Source: Amycolatopsis rifamycinica (GTDB taxonomy: Bacteria; Actinomycetota; Actinomycetes; Mycobacteriales; Pseudonocardiaceae). Taken from it: a DNA stretch of 64,000 bases. The position numbers were made by a program, and so were the translations under genes. Under the pieces are notes generated by a model that was not told where the DNA came from, ran no database searches, and saw nothing but the letters and a program-made list of their open reading frames with translations. Positions within the stretch are counted from its first letter, which is position 1. The number at the start of each line of letters is the position of its first letter. The stretch covers positions 1-64,000 of the forward strand of contig NZ_JMQI01000081.1 in NCBI RefSeq assembly GCF_000695625.1. Reading direction: 5' to 3'. Of this stretch, positions 8,587 through 16,327 are shown piece after piece.

Positions 8587-8964
8587 CTACAGCCCGTCGA
8601 TGAACGCGGCGATGCTGTCCCACGTCCACGACGTGCACCGTGCGGACCCCATCTCCGCCGGTTTGACCCGATACTGTCCCAGCCAGATGCCCAGCAACGG
8701 CTTGTCCTCCTCTACCGCGCATTTGATCTCCCACAGCTGCCCGTCCGCCTTCGGCGTGCTCGAGCTGATCAGCGCAATTACCCCGTCCGAGCGGCGGATC
8801 CGGGTCCGGACCTTGGCCTTCCACTCGCTCTCGTAGGGCTCCTTCACCGACATGTCCGTGTACCCGTATGGCGAGCGCACCAGCAACCGCTGCCCGTTGA
8901 ACAGGTTCCGGCTCGCCTCATCCTCCTTGGCAAAGGCGATGAACACTGTCTTCTGATCCGCCAT
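8587..8964 (-). CDS. TIR-like (ThsB/MTH538-type) protein
   Basis: 125 aa, first gene of the operon. I chose the ATG at 8964 because GAGAGGG lies just upstream and KTVFIAFAKEDEASRN is the usual N-terminus of the TIR-like DUF1863/ThsB fold (strand, then acidic loop). Other conserved pieces are SDGVIALISSSTPKADGQLW and LLGIWLG. Family members either make cyclic ADP-ribose signals (ThsB) or act as adaptors. The glutamate of GQLWEIKC sits where TIR NADases have their catalytic Glu, but I cannot confirm activity by eye. Its place in front of a caspase suggests it senses infection and signals to it. Confidence 0.75.
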   Translation of the reverse strand: MADQKTVFIAFAKEDEASRNLFNGQRLLVRSPYGYTDMSVKEPYESEWKAKVRTRIRRSDGVIALISSSTPKADGQLWEIKCAVEEDKPLLGIWLGQYRVKPAEMGSARCTSWTWDSIAAFIDGL

Positions 8965-9003
8965 CGTGAGCCCTCTCGTGCCTTTCCCTCGACGCGTAGA
9001 CAT

Positions 9004-9482
9004 CCCATGCTGCGCGGCGACTCTGATAGCGAGTGACCGTACCCGAGGGCACCGACAAAATCGGGGCTGTTCCGTTCGTTCGGGGCAATTCGGTCACCCT
9101 CAGTGAGGGACACGCCACGGGATTTGAACACTCGAAAGCGAGTTTGGGCTATTCACGCGGTATCTCGGCGCGAAACGACAACATTCCTCAGACTACTCAC
9201 AGTCTAACGATTGGAACGTTCGGTGACAGAGTGTCTGGCGCGATCGTCGAAGGTGGGCATCGGGGGTTGATTGGGTGCGGCACTGCTGCTAGTGACCCGG
9301 TCGGGGTACCACTTGGGCTGGTTTTTGATCTGCCGCGCGACCGGACGGTGGGCTGGGTGTGTCCCGGCCTCCAGTCGCCACGTTGTCGTGCTCGCGGTTT
9401 GCCGGATTCGGCGATCTGTGCCGTGACGCACTCGGGTGATCGACGCGACGCACGCACGGGAGCTGCACACGACGTCCGGCTA
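9004..9482. other. Intergenic region upstream of caspase operon
   Basis: About 480 bp between the operon's first gene and the IS5 copy. It should carry the operon promoter. No convincing gene is seen; the open frames here lack coding bias and recognisable motifs. The stretch just before the IS may once have been joined to sequence beyond 10415. Confidence 0.4.
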
Positions 9483-10415
9483 GGAGCTGTCCTGTAAGTC
9501 ATCGGAGCCAGAGGATGATGGCGGCGATGGTGAGTTCGGCCTGGTAGTAGGCGGCGCGTTTGGCGTAGCGGGTGGCCAGGTCACGGAACTGTTTGAGGCG
9601 GTTGAAGCAGCGTTCGACCACGTTGCGGTGCTTGTAGGCCGCGCGGTCGAAGGCTGGTGGACGCCCGCCGCGGGAGCCTTTGGCGGCGCGGCGGGCGAGC
9701 TGGTCATCTCGCTCCGGGCTGACGAACCTGATCCGGCGGTCCCGCATCGCCTCCCGCGTGGAGGGATGCGAGTACGCCTTGTCCGCGATCACTGTCTCCG
9801 GCCGGCGCCGCGGACGCCCCGGCCCGACGCGAGCGACGCTGATGCCATCCAGCAGCGGAACCAGCTGCGGGTTGTCTCCTGCCTGGCCTGCGGTGATCAG
9901 GAACCGCATTGGCAGGCCCCGCCCGTCGACGGCGAGGTGGATCTTGGTGCTCAGTCCGCCGCGGGATCGGCCGAGTCCCTCGCCGTCGACGACGAGGGCT
10001 TCGACTTTGTCGCTGCATCCCCTTTTTTCCGGGCGCCAGCGGAGTGCTGGTGAGCCCGGACCACGCTGGAGTCGACTGAGATGATCCATTCGAGGTCGCC
10101 GACGGCGTCGTCTTTGACGATCACTCGGTCGAGGATCTTGTTCCAGGTGCCGTCTTTGGTCCACAGCCGCAGCCGTTCATGCGCGGTTTTCCAGGGGCCG
10201 TAACGTTCGGGCAGGTCACGCCAGGGGGCACCGGTGCGCAGCTTCCACAGAATCGCGTTGATCACCTGACGGTGATCCCGCCACCGCCGCCCACCACCCT
10301 GCACCGGCGGCAGCAGCGGCTCGATCACCGCCCACGCCTTGTCCGTCAACTCACCGCGACCCACCACCGCGCACAACTACCAGAGGACCAGCTCAACCGC
10401 TTACAGGACACGCCC
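9483..10415 (-). mobile_element. IS5-family insertion sequence, copy B (complete, 933 bp)
   Basis: Both ends are present. The left end ggagctgtcctgtaag (9483-9498) and the reverse complement of the right end gggcgtgtcctgtaag (10400-10415) form imperfect 16-bp inverted repeats. The element is flanked by TA on both sides (9481-9482 and 10416-10417) inside CTAG, matching the target habit of the IS427 group. It has the same orientation as copy A at 1-631, so the two frame an 8.85-kb segment carrying the SEFIR and TIR-like/caspase loci. Confidence 0.9.
9499..10376 (-). CDS. IS5-family transposase (orfA/orfB, -1 frameshift)
   Basis: orfA occupies 9951-10376 and orfB continues in the -1 frame down to 9499. 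The overlap contains an A6G slippery run on the coding strand (10023-10028 on the plus strand), the normal device for making OrfAB. orfA carries PWRDLPERYGPW and SVDSSVVRAHQH with the first catalytic Asp. orfB carries RGGLSTKIHLAVDGRG, DKAYSHPSTR and ERCFNRLKQFRDLATRYAKR, the conserved C-terminal catalytic motifs around the second Asp and the Glu. Both frames look intact, so this copy may be active. Confidence 0.88.
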
Positions 10416-10823
10416 TAGTCGCTGCCACATGCGATGTCGGGATCAGTGGCTGGGATTGCTGCACCGGTTACAGGACCATCACAACAGAACCACCAGTCGC
10501 CGCTGCTCAAAGGCGCGGCCAGCGACGAGGACTCATCTGATGGCCATTCGCTGTCCTGGCGCCAGGAGTCATCCCCATCCCTCGTCCCCACAACACCCTC
10601 GTTCGTCTGGGGCTCGACCACATCGGCAAGCTGGTCTCACTCGACGTCTACTGGCCAGGACCAGGCGACTACTTGGAGCTCGCGGCCTGGGTCCTCGGGT
10701 CTGCGCGCCGTGGTTGAGATCCGGCCGCAGTCGGCCTGCGGCTCTCGCGTATCCTGATGCGCGTAGGTTTGTCGCGGCCCCGGTGCGACCGTTGAGACCA
10801 GCATTTGGTTCGCCGCAGTAGTC
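10416..10823. other. Intergenic region
   Basis: About 400 bp between IS copy B and the TIR gene. Several open frames exist but none has a recognisable motif or consistent codon bias; I see no gene here. Confidence 0.35.
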
Positions 10824-10865
10824 TTGGGGGTGGAATTACTCGTGCCTGCCGATGTCACGGGTACT

Positions 10866-12131
10866 ATGCGTCGCTACTGGGCCTTCATGTCCTACAACTG
10901 GTCAGACAAGCGACGTGCACGCTCCTTGCACCGACGGCTGGAGCGATTTGAGGTTCCTCGGCCTGTCCGACCTGTCATACGTGCACCTGGCCTCTCGGAT
11001 CGACGTCTACGTCCGGTGTTCCGCGACGACGACGAGATGACCGGTTCTGGGGTGCTAGACGAAAGGCTGCGCCAGGCTATAGAAAATTCTTCAGCGATGG
11101 TGCTGCTGGCATCCCCCGCGTCCGCGAGATCACCTTATGTAGATCTTGAGGTCGCTCATTTTGTTGCCACCCATGGTACTGAACGCCTTGCCATAGTTGT
11201 CACTGGCGGCGATCCAAATCGGCCACCTGAACTTCCTCCGACCTTGCGTGAACAGCGGCAGGAATTTTTGTGGGTGGATTGTCGAGTCAAGCGCCGACTG
11301 AAGCGCCACAGCCTCGTGCGTGTCGTTGCTGCCATTTTGGCCGTCCACTTTGACGTACTGTGGCGCCGACACCGCCGACGTCGTCAAAAGATGATTGCGG
11401 CTTGGTGTGCAGTCGTGACGGTCGTCATCGCGGTCGTCGGCACGGCACTGTGGCAACAGCGTGCTGCGGAGCAGAGGTCTCCAGAGCAGCAGCAAGTCGC
11501 ATTTGAGCAGTGGATTACAACCGAATTGAGGAAGCTTCCCGGAATGTCGCCCAGCGACGGCGCGGGATACAGAATTCTTCGCACGGATGATCTAAACGAA
11601 GATGGCCTGATAGATTACTTCATCAGCAATGACCTCTATTGTGGATCGGGCGGCTGCCCGATGGAAGTATACGTGACTAATTCACCGGGATCGTACGCGA
11701 TGGTTCTCGATGTGCAGGGCTCCTCGGCGCCAAGAGTTCGGCGGGCTCAAGGTGGCGGCAAGGAGATCATTGCGTCAGACCTGTTTATTAGTGGCGAGCC
11801 GCTGTACTCGATCTATAAATTGCGCGATCGGAACTATGTGCTCGACCACTATGAGTTCTGTGAGGGTGTAATTCTTGAGCAATGTAATCCTTTGATAATC
11901 AGCCCGGTATTGCCAGGTGATAACCTTGCGGTGACGCCGAGTGCCGTGTTCCGGGAACGCCCTTCTCGCGGCGCTCGATCGATCATCATCGGCGCAGGTG
12001 ACAAGCCGAGCGAGGGGCACGACGTCGGTGTTTCGCGAGTTCAGGGAGTGCTGGCGAATGGTGAGTGGTACCTAGTCAACGTGTGGAAGGGTTCTTGTGG
12101 GTTTGTTTCAGCCTCAGAAATAGTTCAGTAA
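10866..12131 (+). CDS. Membrane-anchored TIR-domain protein with extracytoplasmic SH3-like tail
   Basis: 421 aa from the ATG at 10866; a TTG at 10824 is an alternative start. Residues 1-130 form a TIR domain (RRYWAFMSYNWSDKRRA, VFRDDDEMTGSG, ENSSAMVLLASPASARSPYV). A basic stretch and one transmembrane helix follow (MIAAWCAVVTVVIAVVGTAL), then an outer domain with a calcium-loop-like DLNEDGLIDYF and paired cysteines (YCGSGGCP). The tail (GEWYLVNVWKGSCGFV) resembles a bacterial SH3 domain. The layout suggests a sensor outside the membrane coupled to a cytosolic TIR effector. A/T is clearly higher in the second half than in neighbouring genes, a sign of transfer. No partner gene is adjacent. Confidence 0.75.
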   Translation: MRRYWAFMSYNWSDKRRARSLHRRLERFEVPRPVRPVIRAPGLSDRRLRPVFRDDDEMTGSGVLDERLRQAIENSSAMVLLASPASARSPYVDLEVAHFVATHGTERLAIVVTGGDPNRPPELPPTLREQRQEFLWVDCRVKRRLKRHSLVRVVAAILAVHFDVLWRRHRRRRQKMIAAWCAVVTVVIAVVGTALWQQRAAEQRSPEQQQVAFEQWITTELRKLPGMSPSDGAGYRILRTDDLNEDGLIDYFISNDLYCGSGGCPMEVYVTNSPGSYAMVLDVQGSSAPRVRRAQGGGKEIIASDLFISGEPLYSIYKLRDRNYVLDHYEFCEGVILEQCNPLIISPVLPGDNLAVTPSAVFRERPSRGARSIIIGAGDKPSEGHDVGVSRVQGVLANGEWYLVNVWKGSCGFVSASEIVQ

Positions 12132-12655
12132 GTGTAGTTTATCCGATCCGCGACGGCGTCACAGTGCCTCGTGTTGCCGCCAGTCGGCTTCGTTCCGGCT
12201 GATGTTGCGGACTGGTCTAGATGGGCGAACGGCCAGCATCGTGCCTGGTCCTCGTCTGGCATCTTCCACTCTGTACGTCTGTATGAGGACGTGGCAGCGA
12301 CTCCTCAATCATCCCGATCACGACGTACCGGGCGGAGTTGAGCCGCCGGTACGACCGCACTGTCCAACGCCAGGCTCCGACCCGAGCTGGCGGCCGGAAC
12401 AGCAGCCACGACGCCAAGGCGTTCGACCCCACATGCGCTCACTGCGGTCAGGGTGCGGTGTGCGGCTAAGGAAACCCGTCGGCCAGCGCCGGCCGAGCAC
12501 TGTCGCGGTCGGCCATCTGTCGACGGCTGCTGTCCAGAGGCCACTGCGGACGGTCGCGACGTCGATCGGCTTCGCACCGAAGTGCTGGAAAAAAGGGACT
12601 GGGACACGCGTACTCTAGAGTGTTCGCGAGTCGCTCTCCCGGTTACCCTGTCCGC
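12132..12655. other. Intergenic region
   Basis: About 520 bp with no gene I can support. A plus-strand frame at 12202-12618 and minus-strand frames here are rich in R/P/S and look like shadows. The last 100 bp should hold the promoter of the DUF4062 gene. Confidence 0.35.
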
Positions 12656-14311
12656 ATGCCTGTTGAACTCTCGGGTCGGTTGATCTTCCTGGCTTCGCCG
12701 GGAAACATGGCGAAGGAGCGCGAAGCCTGTCGCATGGTGGTCAGGGAGTTCAACGAGTTGTCCAACGAATCCGAGCAGGTGGTTTTTCTGCTTCGTGCCT
12801 GGGAGGACATGCCGGGTGGCGTCGGGCGCCCGCAAGACCGCATCAACCCCAAACTCGACGAGTGCGACTACATGATCTTGATCCTCGGGGACAGGTGGGG
12901 CTCCCCGCCGGCGGTGAAGGGGCCGTATTCGTCCGGGACGGAGGAAGAGTTCTACCGGTGTCTTGACCTTCTCGCCAGTCCGACCGCGGTGATGCGCGAC
13001 TTGCTCGTTGTGTTTCGCACGCTGGAGCCGGAACGATTGCGTGATCCGGGGCCGCAGTTGCTGGAAGTGATGAACTTCCGTAACGATCTCGAAGAGGCAA
13101 AGTCGTTGCAGTTCGTTAGTTTCGACTCGGAGCAGAGCTTTGAGGCGGCGATTCGGAAGCAGCTCGCCGAGTGGGCCCGCCCGCTGTCGGAGCGTGAGCC
13201 GGTCAAGATCGACCTTCCGAAGCTTCGGACTATCGAGGCAGGGGCGACAGTGGCAAGTCACATCAAACTGCTCGAAGCTGCGAAGGAGCACGCGAAGAGC
13301 GGATTGCTCATGCAAGCCGAGCTGTTGTTCGCTCAGGCGATCGAGGATGGTGATGTCGAAGCTGTCGCTGAATTTGCCCTGTTTATGCGGAGGACTGGTC
13401 GGCTGGACACTGCGCTGGAATTGAACCAGAAGATCATCGAAGACCCCGGCGTGTTGAGCTCGACAGACCATGATTCTGTGGCTCGCAGGGTGCGTGCTTT
13501 GGTCAACATGGGCATCATCCACCGAAAGCGAAGTTCGCTCACCGAGTCGATCAAGGTGCTCAGGGAGGCTGTGCGCACGGCGGAATCCAGCGCCACTCCG
13601 GTTTACCAGGAACTCTGCTACGCCCTCGACAACTACGGGCTAAGTCTGCTGCGTGTAGGGGAACTTGACCTGGCTCGGCAGCAGTTTGAGAAGACGTACT
13701 CCGTGCGCAAGGAGTTTGGCACATCGCTCGAACTCGCGCAGTCCGCGATCAACTTGGCGCGACAGAGCTTGGTTAGCGAGGATTTCGCCCACGCCACTAC
13801 GCTCTTCGAAGAGGCGCTGGGCATCCTCGAGACCGAGAACGACGGTCATTGTTTGGCCAACGCATTGTGCGGGCTGGCCGAGGCGCATTTGCGGGCTGGG
13901 GTGCGGGACGGCGTTCGAGTGCTGCTCGAGCGTGCGCTCGAAGTCAACGAAACACTAGGAAACTCGGACGGAACCAGCATCGCTCATGCCCTGCTAGCTA
14001 AGTACTTTCTGGCCGAGGGCGATGTGGGTCTCGCACGTGGCCACGCCGAACTCTGTCGCGAGGAGAGCGAGCGGACAAACAGTGCGACGGGATATGGTAC
14101 GTCGTATTTGCTGAAGGCGATGATCACCCGCCAAGAGGGTGACGGGCGCGCCGCCGCCGAAGACCTCGCGAAGGCGCAGCAGTATGCGCAGAGCAGTGGC
14201 AACGAGCCTCTGGTGAGAGATATCGATGTCGTGCGACGCGAATGGGCGGCGGCTCCCGCTACCGAGGCTCCGACTGAACCCACTCCAGACTCGGCCAGAA
14301 CAAGCAAGTGA
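12656..14311 (+). CDS. DUF4062 domain protein with TPR repeats
   Basis: 551 aa from the ATG at 12656; an upstream in-frame start at 12620 adds residues unlike the family. The N-terminal domain is DUF4062: LIFLASPGNMAKEREACR, then the acidic DYMILILGDRWGSPPA. From about residue 200 there are TPR repeats (for example ALDNYGLSLLRVGELDLARQ and NLARQSLVSEDFAHATTLFE). DUF4062 resembles TIR/SLOG-type nucleotide-processing folds and often sits in front of NTPases or TPRs in conflict proteins. Here there is no NTPase, so the TPR array would be the sensing or partner-binding part. Its 3' end overlaps the convergent phosphatase gene by 53 bp. Confidence 0.75.
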   Translation: MPVELSGRLIFLASPGNMAKEREACRMVVREFNELSNESEQVVFLLRAWEDMPGGVGRPQDRINPKLDECDYMILILGDRWGSPPAVKGPYSSGTEEEFYRCLDLLASPTAVMRDLLVVFRTLEPERLRDPGPQLLEVMNFRNDLEEAKSLQFVSFDSEQSFEAAIRKQLAEWARPLSEREPVKIDLPKLRTIEAGATVASHIKLLEAAKEHAKSGLLMQAELLFAQAIEDGDVEAVAEFALFMRRTGRLDTALELNQKIIEDPGVLSSTDHDSVARRVRALVNMGIIHRKRSSLTESIKVLREAVRTAESSATPVYQELCYALDNYGLSLLRVGELDLARQQFEKTYSVRKEFGTSLELAQSAINLARQSLVSEDFAHATTLFEEALGILETENDGHCLANALCGLAEAHLRAGVRDGVRVLLERALEVNETLGNSDGTSIAHALLAKYFLAEGDVGLARGHAELCREESERTNSATGYGTSYLLKAMITRQEGDGRAAAEDLAKAQQYAQSSGNEPLVRDIDVVRREWAAAPATEAPTEPTPDSARTSK

Positions 14312-14870
14312 GACGGCCGGTCGGCGTCGTGCCGCAGCCGGTGTCTATGAGAGCATGGGTTTCGGTGATCGTCGGAACTCCGTTCGATTGGACCACGTGA
14401 CCGTGGATTCGGTACTTCCCGGCCGCTGCTTGCTGCTCTCCTAGTCGTAGGTCCGGAATGTGACTCGCATACACTTGATCGGTTGACATAGACATCGGAA
14501 GGTTGCGGAAAAACTGAACGTGCTCGTCCGGAACTGACCGCCTGAGTTGAGCCAGGACGTCGTCGGAAGGCTCGTCGACGTAGGACGCGATCGTTGTCGC
14601 TCCGCCCATACGAAGCAGCACGTCGATTTCGGCATTGTCGAGGGCTTCCAGGAACGCCTGGTCGTGATTGCCTCGCAAGAAGACGCACTCGAGCTCGCGT
14701 GATTCCTGCAGGCTCATAAGGAAATCGATGACCTGTCGTGACTGCCTACCTCGATTGACGTAGTCGCCCAGAAATACTAAGTGCCGTGTCCGGGAGCGGG
14801 CACGAGCCACGACACTTTCGAGTTCGTTGAAACAACCGTGAATGTCGCCGACGAAAGCATACTCGGTCAC
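14259..14870 (-). CDS. PPP-type metallophosphatase
   Basis: 203 aa. It has the full calcineurin-like metal site: GDIHGC, GDYVNRG, GNHD, and histidines in ASHIPDLR and IHGHVVQ, so it should bind two metals and hydrolyse phosphoesters. Relatives include PrpA-like Ser/Thr phosphatases and ApaH; the short length fits the former. Its ATG overlaps the stop of the nucleotidyltransferase gene by 4 nt (ATGA at 14867-14870), indicating translational coupling. A plausible role is removing a phosphate or nucleotide that the partner adds, but the substrate is not visible from sequence. Confidence 0.85.
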   Translation of the reverse strand: MTEYAFVGDIHGCFNELESVVARARSRTRHLVFLGDYVNRGRQSRQVIDFLMSLQESRELECVFLRGNHDQAFLEALDNAEIDVLLRMGGATTIASYVDEPSDDVLAQLRRSVPDEHVQFFRNLPMSMSTDQVYASHIPDLRLGEQQAAAGKYRIHGHVVQSNGVPTITETHALIDTGCGTTPTGRLTCLFWPSLEWVQSEPR

Positions 14871-15700
14871 AGGACGACCTTGGGAATTTCGGTGTAGGGT
14901 AACGTGGAGTCATTGCCCAAGGCGAAGGTGGCGAGGTGTGAAACATCAGGGTCGCTGACGGATGTTGTCACGATCAGCGCGCGGAGCGAACGGTGACGGT
15001 TCTGCGGCAGCGAGCCAACGGCCGAGGACAAACGATCGGTCAGGTCGGCCAGCACCTCGGGCGTCGGCTCGGGATACACGCCGGGGTGCGACGACAGGAG
15101 AGTGGTCAGCTCCGGTTGGCCGAACCGGACCGCTAGTTCCTCCACTGAGAAGCAGGGGTCGCCGTCGCGAAGTGCCAGCGCATACGTCGCTGTCCGCAGG
15201 AGATAGCGCGCTACCTGAACGAGGCCCGGAAGGTAGGTCGAGCGATCGCTGTCGGTGACGTCGAGGATCACGCCGAACTGGCGAACGCGTTCCAGGAGCT
15301 GATCCGGGTCGGGGGGACTGAAAGTTGCTAAAATCTCCGCTAGCATGCCGGCACTGTCATGGATGATCACACCGTCCCGCACCAGGTGCATCCCGTAGAG
15401 AGTTTCATGTGCCTCGCGGAGCTGGGGGGACGTGTAGAGGGCGACACTGACTCGCTCCGACTCGGCGGAATGAGTCCGTTCGTCGGACAACACCAGGATG
15501 TCTAGATCGGACTGAGCCGCCGCCTCCCGCCTGGCATAGCTGCCGTAGAGCAGCACACCCTGGGCGGGACCCGCAACGATCTCCCATGCGTCGTCGATGA
15601 GGGAACCAGGTACACCGAAGTCGCTCAGTCGACGCCTGAACTCAGCCTGATCGACCGCCGTCTCGGCGATGCTCCCCGAACTGTCTGCGGCGGGTGTCAT
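14867..15700 (-). CDS. Nucleotidyltransferase (MNT-like) with helical C-terminal domain
   Basis: 277 aa. The nucleotidyltransferase signature is clear near residue 52: LLYGSYARREAAAQSDLDIL (GS...SDxD), whose two aspartates bind metal. A helical domain follows (YLPGLVQVARYLLRTATYAL and CFSVEELAVRFGQ), resembling the HEPN/KNTase C-domain. In MNT-HEPN toxin-antitoxin pairs the MNT enzyme adds AMP to the toxin; here both parts appear fused. It is coupled to a metallophosphatase gene, suggesting an add/remove pair. It could instead be an aminoglycoside-nucleotidyltransferase-like housekeeping enzyme. Confidence 0.75.
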   Translation of the reverse strand: MTPAADSSGSIAETAVDQAEFRRRLSDFGVPGSLIDDAWEIVAGPAQGVLLYGSYARREAAAQSDLDILVLSDERTHSAESERVSVALYTSPQLREAHETLYGMHLVRDGVIIHDSAGMLAEILATFSPPDPDQLLERVRQFGVILDVTDSDRSTYLPGLVQVARYLLRTATYALALRDGDPCFSVEELAVRFGQPELTTLLSSHPGVYPEPTPEVLADLTDRLSSAVGSLPQNRHRSLRALIVTTSVSDPDVSHLATFALGNDSTLPYTEIPKVVL

Positions 15701-16270
15701 GGACTACGAATACCATGCGAGTCCCGTTCAGGTGTCGATATGTCGAAGCGTAACGACTCGGTGGCAATGTCCGACTTGAACAGCGGGATTGTTGCGACAA
15801 GGCGGGGTGCGAGGGCGCGGGGGCCGGGAGGGGTCAGGTCAGCCTCGTCGAGCGCATCCGGCGCGGGCGGCGGGACGCGGCGGGGGAGCTCGGCCGACAC
15901 CTCGGCAAGGCCGTCCTGGCCGTGTTTCGGGCGGTCGCGCTGTACAAGTCCGGTTCGGACGTTCTGATGGCCGTGTTCTCGAGGCTCGGCTGGTCGGTGA
16001 GGCGGTCGGACCTGAAGCCGCTGGTGCTGTTCGCCGTGGGCGCGTGCCGGGTCGTCTTGGTACCGGCGCTCGGGATCGAGTTCGTGCAGGCGCTCATCTG
16101 GTCAAGACGGTCCGGCTGTGCCGGCGCGTCGGCGATGATCTGGACCCGCGCGGCCCTGCTGGTGCCGCCTGCGTCCGGGTAGCTGGCCACGCTGAATGCC
16201 ACTGTCAGGCACGGACGCGCGGTGGGCCGTCTGTGCGATCGCCGTGGCTCTGCGCTACTATGAGGGCATG
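15701..16270. other. Gene-poor stretch, possible coding remnant
   Basis: About 570 bp. On the plus strand from about 15838 to 16100 one frame has strong GC3 bias (it reads LGKAVLAVFRAVALYKSG and later LVLFAVGACRVVLVPALG) but has no convincing start and no family I recognise. It may be the remainder of a gene cut when neighbouring elements inserted. Nothing else is supported. Confidence 0.25.
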
Positions 16271-16327
16271 ATCTCCCCTAACACGGGAGATATCCCACGT
16301 ATGGGGGTTCAAGTCCCCCCTCGGACA
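16271..16327 (+). tRNA. tRNA-like 3' fragment (T-arm and acceptor), probable att site
   Basis: A perfect T-arm (5-bp GGGGG/CCCCC stem, loop TTCAAGT, 16303-16319) is followed by acceptor strand CTCGGAC and A (16320-16327). Upstream, the bases before the T-arm resemble the variable arm of a class II tRNA, and ATCTCCC/GGGAGAT pairs around CTAACAC at 16271-16291. The matching 5' acceptor GTCCGAG is not found within 100 bp, so this is not a complete tRNA. The closest type is tRNA-Leu. It most likely marks the integration boundary of the element to the right, or of the island to the left. Confidence 0.45.

Noticed and set aside
6313..8964. Calling the operon a known Thoeris type outright
   Set aside because: TIR-like plus caspase is suggestive, but the separate SLOG and DUF6338 genes and the uncertain TIR catalytic residues do not allow assignment without searches.
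9204..9470. Minus-strand frame of about 88 codons before IS copy B
   Set aside because: No motif, no ribosome site, and composition like non-coding DNA; at most an old transposon scrap.
12202..12618. 138-codon plus-strand frame
   Set aside because: Rich in R, P and S with no family features; opposite and alternative frames are equally open because of high GC.
12305..13522. 405-codon minus-strand frame
   Set aside because: Antisense shadow of the DUF4062-TPR gene.
16190..16327. A complete tRNA gene
   Set aside because: The T-arm and 3' acceptor are clear, but no GTCCGAG 5' acceptor strand or D-arm can be folded upstream; the CTAACAC loop would also give an implausible anticodon for a class II tRNA.
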